A stretch of DNA of 64,000 bases from assembly GCA_022606425.2 (NCBI GenBank), contig JAHDVF020001563.1, positions 1-64,000 of the forward strand, in the 5' to 3' direction. Positions 52,556-63,344 of the stretch are shown piece by piece. Within the stretch, counting starts at the first letter, position 1. Each line of letters begins with the position of its first letter. The stretch is from Lepidostoma basale (Eukaryota > Arthropoda > Insecta > Trichoptera > Lepidostomatidae). The position numbers and the translations under genes were made by a program. The notes under the pieces were generated by a model. The model was not told where the DNA came from and searched no databases. It was given only the letters and a program-made list of their open reading frames with translations.

Positions 52556-52569
52556 ATATACTGTAATTG

Positions 52570-52920
52570 TGGCAAACCTTCGTGGCAGAGTGGTAAGAGC
52601 TACGGAAGGTCCAGGGTTCGATTCCCAGCGTTGGCAGTGTGATTATCACACTGTCTGGTGTAAAATTTACATGACAATAAAATGGAGATAGATTAGCTAT
52701 CAATCACATGTATTGAGAATCAATATAATAGCTTAACAAACAAATTGTATACAATATCTGGATTCAAACGACCTGTTGTATACAAAAAAAATATAACCTG
52801 TTTTACAGAAAATCAGAAAAATAGCGGAATACTACCATATTAAATACCCAAGTGGCGTCCCAAGAAACAGCAAAAATGTTCATATTTGCTGCAAACCAAT
52901 CCCTAGAATTGAAACTTCAT
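52570..52920 (+). mobile_element. SINE-1, near full length with LINE-type 3' end
   Basis: The head CCTTCGTGGCAGAGTGGTAA (A-box-like) and GGGTTCGATTCCCAGCG (B-box-like), the usual body, then a distal part with AAGTGGCGTCCCAAGAAACA and the terminal GCAAACCAATCCCTAGAATT plus GAAAC. At about 350 bp it defines the family layout: tRNA head, body, LINE-derived tail. Confidence 0.9.
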
Positions 52921-53444
52921 ATAAAATCTCCATCTTACTGTGAATTTGTATGAAACTTTAAATTGTATGTCCAAATTGAAAATAAATACAACGTTCTCAA
53001 TATGCATGTTTGCCAGCTTGAATTATAAACGCATTGATTGCATTCTGTCCCAGTGTAAGTGAGTGTGGTGTATGGGACTAGATCTTAACTATTTACGCCT
53101 CCCCCGAACACTTGGATTAAGAAACTTGCAACGAGAGATTAACCCTCCAAACTTGTAGTAATTCCAGGGTAAGATGGCCGCAGAATGTTGAAGTTTGGGA
53201 TTACTTAGGGGTCGAGGGTGGAATGGGCGGGACAAGCGACTTTCGTGTCCATTATTGGATAACCTGTCATGGGAAAGTGGTTCAGATATGCACCGCCGTC
53301 AATTATCGACAATTTATTTGGTAAATACAACACGCGCCCTACCAAATTGTAGTACAAATATATTATATTTACCTTTATCAGTAGTGAAATGTATTACCGA
53401 ATCAGTTACTTGATTTTCATATTATGATCTCTTTTTATGAGGAT
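52921..53444. other. Unassigned DNA, repeat-free block
   Basis: 53040-53320 has balanced GC and no repeat match. The 72-codon frame at 53195-53413 has no domain resemblance. It is a candidate conserved non-coding segment on composition alone. Confidence 0.35.
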
Positions 53445-53595
53445 TTAAATCGATGCTATAATAATTTATTACACAATCTTCAATGTGAAAAAAGCTTATC
53501 TTTATGAACAAGGAACTGGGTCGTGTCTAGGCTTGAACCGAAGTCCCCTGGTTCGGGAGTCAAGCGTTCTGTCCCCTAGACTACCACCCGATTAA
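53445..53595 (-). mobile_element. SINE-2, tRNA-derived
   Basis: On the minus strand GGTGGTAGTCTAGGGGACAG (A-box-like) and GGTTCAAGCC (53531-53540, B-box) are correctly spaced, but the acceptor ends do not pair well, so it is not a working tRNA. The tail CACATTGAAGATTGTGTAAT recurs at 40226 and in the plus-strand copy at 56655. Confidence 0.75.
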
Positions 53596-54836
53596 AACCA
53601 ACACCTATATAGACCATCATAAGTCATAAGGCATATCGCAGCGAACGGTAATTGTTTTTAACAAGTGATTTTTCTATTGATTTTTTTAAAGAATATAATG
53701 AAGAAATTGGAACGAAATATAATATAGCGTTAATTAATATGTGCATAACTCATTTCGGTCAATAATCACTCAAAACTTTATGGTTCTTTCATATAGTTTT
53801 CATTAAATCATATGAAATATGTTCATAGATGAAACTGAAATACTTTAACATAATGCTGTATATGCGTATACTTTTCATCTAGAATACGCTGATATTCTTG
53901 AGTACGAACTCAACAAGTAAGCACTTTGTTGATCGTTGAGTAACCCAATCCCGACTGAAAGTTTGGAGTCGCTTATTGTTAAGTGCACACCGCCAACGGA
54001 GATATGATGTCCGGCCAGATTAGATGTAAATACAGCTTTCTACGAGGTTCTATCGGACTCCGGTACACTGTTAATTTGAACTTAAGCCCGGATTATATCG
54101 CACGGAGGCTAACTTGTTCATCTGAAGCAGCTGTTTACCAAAGTGATAACTGGGAATTACGACTACGGGTTTGGGCTTAGGCTCAGGGCAAATAATTTCT
54201 ATGGAAATTAGCATAATTTTGTATTTTGCTGAGGTGTTTCTTTAAACAACCCATCGCTTTATCTTTTAACATCAGTCTTCCCATTCTCAAATCATACTAT
54301 TGTTTCTCAAATGAAAATGAACACAGATGAAAAAGAAATAATATCATATAATAAATTACAAAAAAAATATATCGATTATTTGAAATAAACTATAAACGAT
54401 TAACTTTTTATTTATTACAAATTTCACAATTCTTTCAACCAACGAGAATAGTTCTGTATTTTAAGTCATACTTATTATTAAATTTCTTAATAAATTTTTG
54501 ATGAACTTGTTGCCTAAATACTAGAATTTTAAAATACTGAATTCTTGTGGTTCAAAAGAATAAGCAAAATATATTACGACAGTATATAAGTTTGCTTATC
54601 TTCCCCGGGTTTTAATCGCTATTCTTTCTCATATTTACAAAAATAAAGTTGTACCTGTTGAACAATCAGCGTTTTTATTATTAAGAATAAAAAACAAATT
54701 TTGCAAACCGTTTTAATTTCAATGAATTGACCAATACTAACTACTAACAAATACTAACTAATCCCATCCTTTCCTCAACATTCATATGTTTACTTGAAAC
54801 TCAAATACACAAAGCTATTATTTATATGTTTATGTA
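53596..54836. other. Unassigned DNA
   Basis: No gene is supported. 53935-54190 has balanced GC, matches no repeat here, and includes a 65-codon frame without recognisable domain. Confidence 0.4.
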
Positions 54837-54985
54837 CAAATGTCCTGGCTGCGAAACGTGAGGAAGTGGACCGGCATCCGAAGTGTTGAGGAGCTGTTCC
54901 GAGCGGCGCAGGACAGGGACAAGTTCGCCGAGGTGATCGCCAACAATGGGGGGACCCGACAGGGCACTTGAAGAAGAAGAAGAAT
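54837..54985 (+). mobile_element. L-GAA1 LINE, short 3'-end copy
   Basis: The frame MSWLRNVRKWTGIRSVEELF, RAAQDRDKFAEVIANNGGTR, QGT, TGA is intact and runs into an AGAAGAAGAAGAA tail. ATGTAC before and after may be part of a target duplication. Confidence 0.9.
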
Positions 54986-55124
54986 GTACTATGAATTCGC
55001 TTATTGTAAAATAGAAATCCACAAAATTAGTACCAAAGTAATCACTGTACTTAAATTGCGATAAGAAACCATATTTTCTTTATTTTAACATTATTACGAT
55101 TACAATTAGTTAAATTTTACGATA

Positions 55125-55335
55125 ACATTATTATTTTTAGATAAAGGCGTTAACACCGTAAAATTCTATTATTACGATTTTTTTATGAATAAAAACACTT
55201 TTTTCTCTCGATATCTTTCAAATGTTTTACACCTTCATCATCGGGAGAACGATATAAACTGTTGAGTTAATATCGTTCTCTCGATGATGAAAGTGTAAAG
55301 CTTTCGAAACATGGAAGATTGAACATACACAATGT
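55125..55335. mobile_element. FB-B foldback
   Basis: AAAGGCGTTAACACCGTAAA, then TCGATATCTTTCAAATG, TTACACCTTCATCATCGGGA and the inverse TCGATGATGAAAGTGTAAAG, TTTCGAAACATGG. The right outer arm is truncated. Confidence 0.75.
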
Positions 55336-56006
55336 CTTAGTGACGGAAGTTATTGTTAAATTAGCTTTTATCAGACTTGAGGGGAATGAAATGCCAACAT
55401 TCCAAGCATTCGGAATATATGTTAAACATATTAGTACCTACTGATTACGTGTTTGTCCTATACCTATATATAGATTACAGACCTTTACGATATAAAATTT
55501 TCCTTTTATGTCGGAAAAGGTCGTTTACTCACGTTAACTTAACGACACATTAAGTGGCGGTTACCACAATGGGCCGGTCATTAACTTTCCGTTGGGTAAA
55601 CGTAGTTAACTTCTTAGCAGATCCGCCAATCAGCCTGCGAGGGGTCTCCATTCGCAGTAGTACCCCGTGGGACCTCATAAAAGCACCTCACGAAAAATTT
55701 TGAATTTTCCTTTTGCACTCCATTTACAAATATAATATTATTTCAGCGCACGGATAATTTTCACACATAAGACATACGAAAGAATTTGGTATTATTATAT
55801 TTATGAGATCTATTCCGTAAATATCTAGTACATTTATTTATTAATTGTTCCTTTTTTATGATTTAAATATTTTTAACTTAAATATCATCTTAAATTGTCT
55901 TTAGCGTTTTTACTTTTACTGTATTAAAACGTTTTAATTAGAATTGTGTCAATTATCTGTATCAACAAAAAATGTAATAGAATTGATTCCATCAATATCA
56001 AAATAT
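55336..56006. other. Unassigned DNA
   Basis: 55540-55700 is balanced in GC and unique here (GGCCGGTCATTAACTTTCCG). No gene is recognised. Confidence 0.4.
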
Positions 56007-56015
56007 ATAAATATA

Positions 56016-56443
56016 ACTAAGTAATTAACCATCATCCCCGAAGGGGTAGGGAGAAAGAATGGACTGCCACACTTTTCTTTCCTGACATATTTCTCTCACT
56101 TTCTCCAACATTCATAGATCGTGTCATGCACGCGCGTCGATTTTCTGACTCCTTACGTGGCCGACATTCAATATTTGATTTATTTGATCGTGCCACGTTT
56201 TCCTCGTTCTCCTCTATTTCAAGTTCCATTTACATTGTTAACGAATACTATTTTTTACCATTCTTTCTTCATTCATTCTTTCCATGTGTCCAAATCATCT
56301 TATAGAACTTTTCATTATTTTGTTCATAACACCATCATTCTCACCGCATTTACTTCTTATATTTTCATTCAACACTCTATCACTCATAGAGTATTCACAC
56401 ATTCGTCTAAGTGATATCATTTCTACTGCATTTATTCTACTAG
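56016..56443 (-). mobile_element. L-TTAG LINE copy with target duplication
   Basis: The minus strand reads INAVEMISLRRMC, YSMSDRVLNENIRSKCGENDG, VMNKIMKSSIR and NRGRPRKTWHDQIN-like codons with frame breaks, then VGESERNMSGKKSVAVHSFS and a GTTAATTACTTAG tail. ATAAATATA is at 56007-56015 and 56444-56452. Confidence 0.85.
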
Positions 56444-56654
56444 ATAAATATATTAAATAAATAAAGTCTTATATTGTATATTTTCCTTATTCTTACAGTA
56501 TGTTTATTCATATTGATCATCAAACTTTAAGGAAAACTTTTGAGGAAAACACTCTTAATTACTTGCAGTATTCCGCTTCTAAACTCCAAATGATTACTTT
56601 TGTAATACTGGTCTAATCTGTGATTTAAAATTAACATCTTACATATTTATATAT

Positions 56655-56840
56655 TTGCAAAAATTATCAACAAGGCGGTGAACTAGGCAACAGAAAGCTT
56701 AGCTCCTGATCAAGGCGATATGAATTAAGCCTGAACGTGACCCGATTCCTTATTCATAAAAAATTGCTATTACTAACTCACATTCGAGGTTGTATAATAA
56801 ATTCTAAAACCATTGATTTAAATCGCCGGTATTTGTTTTT
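56655..56840 (+). mobile_element. SINE-2 copy
   Basis: GGCGGTGAACTAGGCAACAG, AAGCCTGAACGTGACCCGAT, TCCTTATTCATAAAAAATTG and CACATTCGAGGTTGTATAAT follow the order of the 53445 copy on the opposite strand. It is more diverged in the tRNA-like head. Confidence 0.65.
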
Positions 56841-57139
56841 TTAAATAAAAATTAATGCTCTCTTCTAAATTATTTTATATTGAAGCCAAGATATAACACT
56901 TTCCTCTTGTTAAGGTCACATATTCAAAAGTAAATAATTTTCAATTTAACATCTCCATAATCGATACAATCTATTTATTTTTTTATTAATAACCACCAAG
57001 AGATTTCAGCTTTGGTTTTTATCTGTCAAAATAACATTACTAGTAATTATAGGTAATATACGTCTTTTTATCTCACTGTTACGTGTGAAATTATGTCACA
57101 ATGTGAAAATGGTACTAATTATTTTGAATAGTCCATTGT
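56841..57139. other. Unassigned AT-rich DNA
   Basis: Nothing recognised. Confidence 0.5.
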
Positions 57140-57330
57140 TTTGGCCGAAACACTATGATACTTCAACATTTTAAACTGTTAAATTATAAAACTTCGTTTT
57201 TATGTATCACAGTTTTATTTTATTTTTATTTTTTGCAACAGCTGTTTCGTCGACAGGTGACATCATCATGTGTTACAATAATTGTGACATATAAAAACAA
57301 AGTTTTATTATTTACCAGCTTATAATTATT
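57140..57330. mobile_element. FB-G foldback
   Basis: The arm ATAAAACTTCGTTTTTATGT is inverted as ACATATAAAAACAAAGTTTT. The centre contains GCAACAGCTGTTTCGTCGAC followed by AGGTGACATCATCATGTG, again a GTTTCG then ATCA order. Confidence 0.7.
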
Positions 57331-57734
57331 TGGAAATTGGTTATATAAATATTTGAAACACAAATATTGGAAGAAGAGATAAATATTATTTTTTAAATCA
57401 TCTGAAATTCGTGGAAATACCAGGATTAACTTTTAGTAAGGAAGAAAAAATAAGATTCAATAATGTTTTTCTAATGTAAACGATATTTCATATTCAAGTA
57501 AGTACTCGTCGTTAAGTTAAATATAAGTATTATCCATCGCAGCGATGTTAGTACAACAGATATATTGGATGCTTTAATAGCTAGTTATTATAGATGCATT
57601 TTTAACCTCATAATACTGCAAGGTCAATAATATTACTTCTGGTTATGTAACCAAAATAGAGATTGCACCGATTAATCAACGTTGGCTCCAACAAGACTAC
57701 TCGAGATAGTCACGACTTTCAGTCACGAGGGATG
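57331..57734. other. Unassigned DNA
   Basis: Nothing recognised. Confidence 0.5.
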
Positions 57735-58145
57735 TAAGTATTATAAAAATATGAAAGCATGCGTAAGACCAATAATAACATATGGCATCGAAGCAAGGGC
57801 AGACACAGTAAAGATGAAACAAGTTTTGAGGACTTCTGAGATGAAGACACTGAGGACGATAGCAGGCAAGACACTAAAAAATCGCGTAAGGAACACCAAA
57901 ATAAGAGAGATATGTGAGGTTGAGGATATTATAAGTTGGGGCAGACAGCGAAAAAGGGACTGGTACGGTCATGTTCAAAGAATGGACACCACCAGACTCC
58001 CCTATATTGCATTGTATAATCAGCCTCATGGGACTCATCCTCGTGGAAGACCTCCTAAAAGATGGAATGACAGCTGGGAGTCTACCTCTCTGGAGAACAG
58101 ACCACATAGGTCTACAACCAGAAAGAAGAAAAAGAAAATATGAAC
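57735..58145 (+). mobile_element. L-GAA2 LINE, best C-terminal copy
   Basis: An open frame reads MKACVRPIITYGIEARADTV, KMKQVLRTSEMKTLRTIAGK, TLKNRVRNTKIREICEVEDI, ISWGRQRKRDWYGHVQRMDT, TRLPYIALYNQPHGTHPRGR and PPKRWNDSWESTSLENRPHR before a basic end coded by a GAAAGAAGAA-type tail. The RP.ITYG.E start and TLR.I..KTL.DR..N..IR segment are the region after the reverse transcriptase domain in RTE-like LINEs. No catalytic box is included. Confidence 0.9.
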
Positions 58146-58272
58146 CCCTGTTTAAGATAAAAAATAAGACAATGTTTTCTTATAACTAATCGTGAAATTA
58201 ATTTAAGTTAAATATATTGAAAACCAGATCGTTGATTAGATTTAAGTTATAACAGTTAACATAATAACTTGA

Positions 58273-58506
58273 GTGAAGACAGAATGGTAAAGAAGGTATA
58301 TGTAAACGGCGTGAACGGAGCTAGAAATAGAGGAAGGCCGAGGAAAACGTGGCACGATCAAATCAATCAAATATTGAATGTCGGTCATGACAAGATGTAT
58401 GAATGTAGAGGAAGCGAGAGACGTATGTCAGGACAGAACAGTGTGGCGTTCCATTCTTTCTGCCTACCCCTCCGGGGAGACGGCGTGATGGTAAGTAAGT
58501 TAGTTA
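58273..58506 (+). mobile_element. L-TTAG LINE, young 3'-end copy
   Basis: RMVKKVYVNGVNGARNRGRP, RKTWHDQINQILNVGHDKMY, then ECRGSERRMSGQNSVAFHSF in a shifted frame caused by a deletion around RSRKNRRACM, TGA and GTAAGTAAGTTAGTTA. The target duplication ATAATAACTTGA is at 58261-58272 and 58507-58518. Confidence 0.95.
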
Positions 58507-58599
58507 ATAATAACTTGAAAAAATTAAATATTCGAAAACGCGAATTACAAATATTAACAATATAACGAAAATAAAACATTCATACGAAGTACAAACTTT

Positions 58600-58725
58600 G
58601 TGGTTAGACACTTTATAATTTATAGATATAAAACAATAAAACACGTTTCATTTAATCACGGTGTGTTTATTATATGTGATTCCAGCAAGTTTCGCTTGTA
58701 CCAAAGCTTCATCAGGACTATATAA
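58600..58725. mobile_element. Foldback fragment (FB-G/E-like)
   Basis: AAAACACGTTTCATTTAATC, ATTCCAGCAAGTTTCGCTTG and TACCAAAGCTTCATCAGGAC carry the GTTTCG then TTCATCA order of the foldback apices. No matching second arm is seen. Confidence 0.5.
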
Positions 58726-58964
58726 TAACTGAAAACTTAAAAAAAAACATTTTAACTGTAGCGAATTTTGGGAATTATCTACCAATCACACTTAAAACTG
58801 TTCAATAGTCGATAGTTATAAAATATTATTTTTTCTTTCGATCAATTTTTTTTACTGTATATTATTTTTATTTCGATCAATTTTTCTTATTATTTTTTAA
58901 TTTTCCGATCATTATAAAAAGATAAGAATTATTGAAAATTTGTTATTTTGTGGCGATGAGGTTC
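58726..58964. other. Unassigned AT-rich DNA
   Basis: Nothing recognised. Confidence 0.5.
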
Positions 58965-58965
58965 G

Positions 58966-59022
58966 CAACCCATCACACCGCGTCTCCCGCGGGGCGAAAA
59001 GAGAAGGATGGATTGCCGCGTC
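58966..59022 (-). mobile_element. L-TTAG LINE 3' end, inverted neighbour
   Basis: CCATCACACCGCGTCTCCCG, CGGGGCGAAAAGAGAAGGAT and GGATTGCCGCG are the reverse of a VWQSILS.YPxGETR.*-type end. It faces a plus-strand 3' end that begins eight bases later. Confidence 0.7.
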
Positions 59023-59029
59023 GGTTAAA

Positions 59030-59099
59030 GTGTGACAGTCCATTCTTTCTACCTACCCTTTCGGGGAGACGGCGTGATGGTTAGTTAGTTAGTTAGTAA
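59030..59099 (+). mobile_element. L-TTAG LINE, very short 3' end
   Basis: VWQSILSTYPFGETA, TGA and GTTAGTTAGTTAG: about 70 bp only. Together with 58966-59022 it makes a head-to-head pair of LINE 3' ends. Confidence 0.85.
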
Positions 59100-59599
59100 A
59101 ATACTTGTTTCACAATATAAATACAACCAAATTATTATTTAAAAAAAAACATATACCTTCAATGTATTATTAACATTTTTGACATCATTAAGACCAAGCC
59201 AAGAATTTTCATTTTCAAATTATGACCATTTTTTATTTATCCTCAATTTACACGTAGTCATGGAAATAAATTATTCTATAAAAACTTTACTACCTGTCTC
59301 TGTAAGGTATCTACCTAAAATGAAAGAAAAAAAAACATTCATCTGTGTTAGAATTTAGAACGGTAGTTAATGTTTAATTTCTTGTCTAAGTGTGCCATTC
59401 CTCTTTAAACAGTTTTTTAAACCAAATTTGAAATGGACTGGAGAAACTATAATACTTTTCCACTGCATGAAATAATTATACTCAATAGCTTTTAATATAC
59501 CTGAAACCATTGTCCTAGACTTCTATACTTTGCAAAACGACCCATAACAAATTGTTGTCCATAGCGAAATACATGTAACATATATGATACATATTTTTT
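59100..59599. other. Unassigned AT-rich DNA
   Basis: Nothing recognised. Confidence 0.5.
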
Positions 59600-59725
59600 T
59601 GTTGAGAAGCTTAAGACGTTAACGCAGTGAAATTTCGCAATTATGATTTTTTATTTAATAAAACACTGATTTTTTGCGCTTATCAGTTTATTTTTCTCGA
59701 CATGTTTTGAAGGTATATCAACAAA
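59600..59725. mobile_element. FB-B foldback, left arm
   Basis: GCTTAAGACGTTAACGCAGT, AATTATGATTTTTTATTTAA, AAACACTGATTTTTTG and TTCTCGACATGTTTTGAAGG match the FB-B left arm through the apex core. Confidence 0.7.
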
Positions 59726-60221
59726 TTCCACACAATCCAATTGGTTCTTCCCGTGTATATATATGTTATTTGATATTAGTCGACATCACATATAATCATT
59801 ATTCCGCTTCTTTTTATTTTTTTAATAAGATAAATTATCAATATATGGTACTTATGGTGAAAAATCGTGGGTCAGAGTAATCACTACACAATTCAAAACG
59901 AGAGTTTGATATTTTAAAACGGGATTCATGTATTTCCATTTCTGTGCGCATGGCTTCTCGCACACGTCTTTCTCACACACGCGAATACAGAAGAGGTAAA
60001 AAGTTAAACATTAAAAGTGTGATGATTTACTCTTTACGCTTCATTTCGCGAATTTCACAACACAATGGTATATATTTGTATTGTATTGGACATAGATCGC
60101 CGATTCACGATTAAATACTTGTTCTTTACTCGATAAGCATTTAACATACTCGTAAAATGTAGATAATTATTTCAATTGATATATGAATGTATAACAGATG
60201 AATTCTGAAAATTCAACCAGT
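59726..60221. other. Unassigned DNA
   Basis: Nothing recognised. Confidence 0.5.
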
Positions 60222-60230
60222 TTTTATAAA

Positions 60231-60732
60231 ATATAACTAACTAACTAACCATCACGCCGTCTCTCCGAAAGGGTAGGCAGAAAGAATGGACCGCCACACT
60301 GTTCGGTCCTGACATACATCTCTCGATTCCTCTTCACTCATTCATCGTGTCATGCACGCACGTCAATTTCTTAGACTCCTCACGTGACCGACATTCAATA
60401 TTTGATTGATTTGATGGTGCCAAGTTTTCCTCGGCCTTCCTCTATTTCTAGCTCCGTTCACGTCGTTTACATATACCTTCTTCACCATTCAATCTTCACT
60501 CTTTCTTTCCATGTGTCCAAACCATCAATTCTTTTGTTCATACACTTGCATTCGCACCGCATTCACTTCCTTTATTTATATTTGACACTCTATCATATAC
60601 AGATTTACACACATTAGAGAACTCATTTCTACTTCATTTATACTACTTTTATCCTTCTTTTCCCAGTTCCATACATAAGCGTCGGCACAAGAACACCATT
60701 GTGCACTTCCATCCTAGCTTTTTTGGATAGGC
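60231..60732 (-). mobile_element. L-TTAG LINE copy with target duplication
   Basis: The minus strand includes SKKARMEVHNGVLVPTLMYG, a decayed middle, RVKKVYVNDVNGARNRGRPR, HQINQILNVGHVRSLRN and the CHDT...EESREVCQDRTVWRSI end, TGA, (TTAG)n. TTTTATAAA occurs at 60222-60230 and 60733-60741. Confidence 0.9.
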
Positions 60733-60741
60733 TTTTATAAA

Positions 60742-61419
60742 TGAAACAATGTGTAGTAGCTACACAGAAGCGGTAAAGGAAGATTAATACATGTATTAAA
60801 ATTAAATTAAATTAATTTTTCTTACAGCAGTATTGTCACACTATGCAATAAGTACCCAAAAAACATCAGGTTATTGCCTTAAAAAGCTAACGCCGCGCCG
60901 TGGCCGTTCTTCGGAAGATTTACAAATTTGTTTCGGAGGAAAACAATATTTTGAGGATTTTTTTCTTCTAATATTGATAATCTATTAAATATGTGTTGAG
61001 GCAAGGATTAAACGTGCTTAACGAGGTTTCTGAATAGCGAATATGTTTGTTTTAACATATTTCAAGGAAAATGTATTAATACTATTAAAGTTAATAGGTT
61101 TGCTGATGATCTCAAAACGGGGGAGGATTTAATAGGGGTAAACATTTTGTCAACCCCTGTTCATTTACCTCCACCAATATTTGGCAACATGTAAAATGTA
61201 TTATCACCACGTATAATGGCTAATTTAAACAATCATATTTTAATAATGTAATAAAGGAGTTGATTCCCGTATTTACGATCTAGTTTAGAATGATAAAAGC
61301 TGACTTACCCACTATGAATCATAATAAAAATAGGCAAAAACCAGAGAGCGAGAGAGGAATACGTCAATTCCCTCCAAAAGTAATTCGAAATGCACACGAT
61401 GCGCATGCCCGAGAAATCA
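60742..61419. other. Unassigned DNA
   Basis: Nothing recognised; a short GAGCGAGAGAGGAATACGTC near 61346 may be an L-TTAG scrap. Confidence 0.4.
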
Positions 61420-61466
61420 TTCATGTATTGAATATCGGCCAAGTAAGGAGTCGAAGAAATTAAAGT
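61420..61466 (+). mobile_element. L-TTAG LINE scrap
   Basis: TTGAATATCGGCCAAGTAAG, GAGTCGAAGAAAT matches ILNIGQVRSRRN. Confidence 0.6.
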
Positions 61467-61469
61467 GCC

Positions 61470-61800
61470 TTCTTTAACAGCCGTTGTCGTCCACTGCTGG
61501 ACATTGGCCTCCCCCATACTTCTCCATGTATGACATGTCATACGGGGGGTGGTTGGCATTACAACGCCACGCTTGTCAGACGGGTTCGCGAGGTGTCCTT
61601 CCACGTTAGCCTATTCATCAATATTATCCACCGATCTCTAACATTTCGCATAGTTTCCAGGGGAGACCAAAGTCGAGGAGGTGTGGATAGGTACTTGGGA
61701 TCAGATCAATCCTCCAGCGTAGCATGGCCATCACCACGGTGATGGCCATGCACCGCTCAAAGAGTCAATAGGATCCCCCTTACTCCCCCTTAACGTGCCT
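61470..61800 (-). mobile_element. LINE-like repeat remnant
   Basis: The minus strand begins PRMTCHTWRSMGEANVQQWT, TTAVKEG; the corresponding plus-strand words (GCCGTTGTCGTCCACTGCTG, GACATTGGCCTCCCCC) are a repeat I know to be very common in moth and butterfly genomes. It includes a striking 30 bp palindrome at 61723-61752. The boundaries are uncertain. Confidence 0.6.
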
Positions 61801-61844
61801 GCATTACACGATATATAAACGTTATAAAATCGAGATAAATACGT

Positions 61845-61920
61845 CAGAAAAGAACAGCGTGGCGGTGTTTTTTTCTGCATACCCCTTCGGAGAGACGGCG
61901 TAATGATTAGTTAGTTAGTT
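61845..61920 (+). mobile_element. L-TTAG LINE, very short 3' end
   Basis: GTCAGAAAAGAACAGCGTGG, CATACCCCTTCGGAGAGACG, GCGTAATGATTAG and GTTAGTTAG: about 75 bp, stop changed from TGA to TAA. Confidence 0.8.
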
Positions 61921-62109
61921 TGATGCAACACTCGCACTAAGAATTTCTTCTATATTCTCCATCACTTTGTTTTGTCCATCAAATTTGGAAATATTGTATT
62001 ACCACAAAACTTTCTTGCTTTTTTCACAAACATTTTTCGGGACACAAACTTCCCTTCTTTAGTGTATGAATTTTAGTTAGTTAGTTTTTATTATCCGTAA
62101 ATACTCCAA

Positions 62110-62364
62110 AGACGAATGTGTGGCAAATCTGTATACGATAGAGTGACAAATGCAAGTATAAGAAGTGAATGTGGCACGATCAAATCAATCAAATATTGAA
62201 TGTCGGTCACGTGAGGAGTCGGAGAAATCGACGTGCGTGCATGACAAGATGTATGAATGTAGAGGAAGCGAGAGAAGTATGTCAGGACAGAACAGTGTGG
62301 CGTTCCATTATTTCTGCCTACCCCTCCGGGGAGACGGCGTGATGGTAAGTTAGTTTAGTAAGTT
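62110..62364 (+). mobile_element. L-TTAG LINE copy with internal deletion
   Basis: It starts RRMCGKSVYDRVTNASIRSE, jumps from CG to TIKSIKY (HDQINQILN in another frame), reads SVTXGVGEIDVRA-like codons, CMNVEEAREVCQDRTVWRSI, TGA, then GTAAGTTAGTTTAGTAAG. TACTCCAA is at 62102-62109 and 62365-62372. About 190 bp of the middle is missing. Confidence 0.9.
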
Positions 62365-62372
62365 TACTCCAA

Positions 62373-63323
62373 TTAATTATTTTATTTGTACGTGTAAAAA
62401 AGTCTGTATTAAATAAACGGTACTCAATATTTACCCCAAATACTGAACCGTTTATTTGTTTAATTTCATACACAAAAAGTACTTTCAATTTAAAAGTCCA
62501 TTAAAAAAACAAAACAATCATTTTAATTATATTTGCCATGTGCGAGTAGGGCGCTATTTAACTAAGGAAAAACGAATTTTCTATTCCAAATACGGCTAAT
62601 GTAAATAGACAAATCCCATTTCTTTGTTTTCTTCGGATCAGCTCTAGCACAAACATGCACGATTTGCCTGCGATAACATGTTATTTTTGAAGATTATTCA
62701 AATCCACATTTTTCCTTAAATAAGTATCTTCCTGACATTTCAAAAACTTTTAGAAATACAATGTTAGGCCCGGGCTTACATGTGATCGAAAAGGTTGGGT
62801 TCCCGTTGTGTTTGGATATTATTTTTATCTAATATTAATTTTTTCAACAATAAGAACAGGATTTTCCAAGCAATAGCATAACTTTACAAACATGTTCTTA
62901 GATTATTAAGGTTGATATAATCAAAATCTGTTTTTTGAATATTTATATGTTAGGAGATTCAATAACTGGCGTTATTAAATAATATATAATCAATAAGGTA
63001 CTTGAATGATTTCACTGAAATCTCCTGATAAAAGTTAATTAGATTGATTAAACTTTTTTTGTTTCCAAAAAGTGGAAGTTGTTAAAAAAAACATCGTTTT
63101 ATTGTATTATTATTTAAAATCAATAATCTTACGTTAAACCTAAATTTAAAAAATGGAACAATTTAGAAATATAGTAGTATGTACTTTAAAAAAATACGTT
63201 TATTTAATTTATTTTAATAAAAATCACAAACATTACAGACATATAATTCCAGATCGTTTGCAATTACATTATAAGAATTTAAAAGAGGGGCATAAATAAA
63301 AAAAAATTAAACTAATGAATTAG
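62373..63323. other. Unassigned AT-rich DNA
   Basis: Near 63069-63104 the AACTTCCACTTTTT-type hairpin arm of 21717 recurs in inverse. Nothing else is recognised. Confidence 0.45.
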
Positions 63324-63344
63324 CTTAACTAACTAACCATAATA

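Noticed and set aside
53511..53591. Possible genuine tRNA on the minus strand
   Set aside because: A and B boxes are present, but the acceptor ends pair poorly and the same tail follows in two other copies, so it is a SINE head.
61919..62075. (TTAG)n tracts as telomere-like TTAGG repeats
   Set aside because: The unit is four bases (TTAG) and always follows the L-TTAG stop codon, so these are LINE tails.
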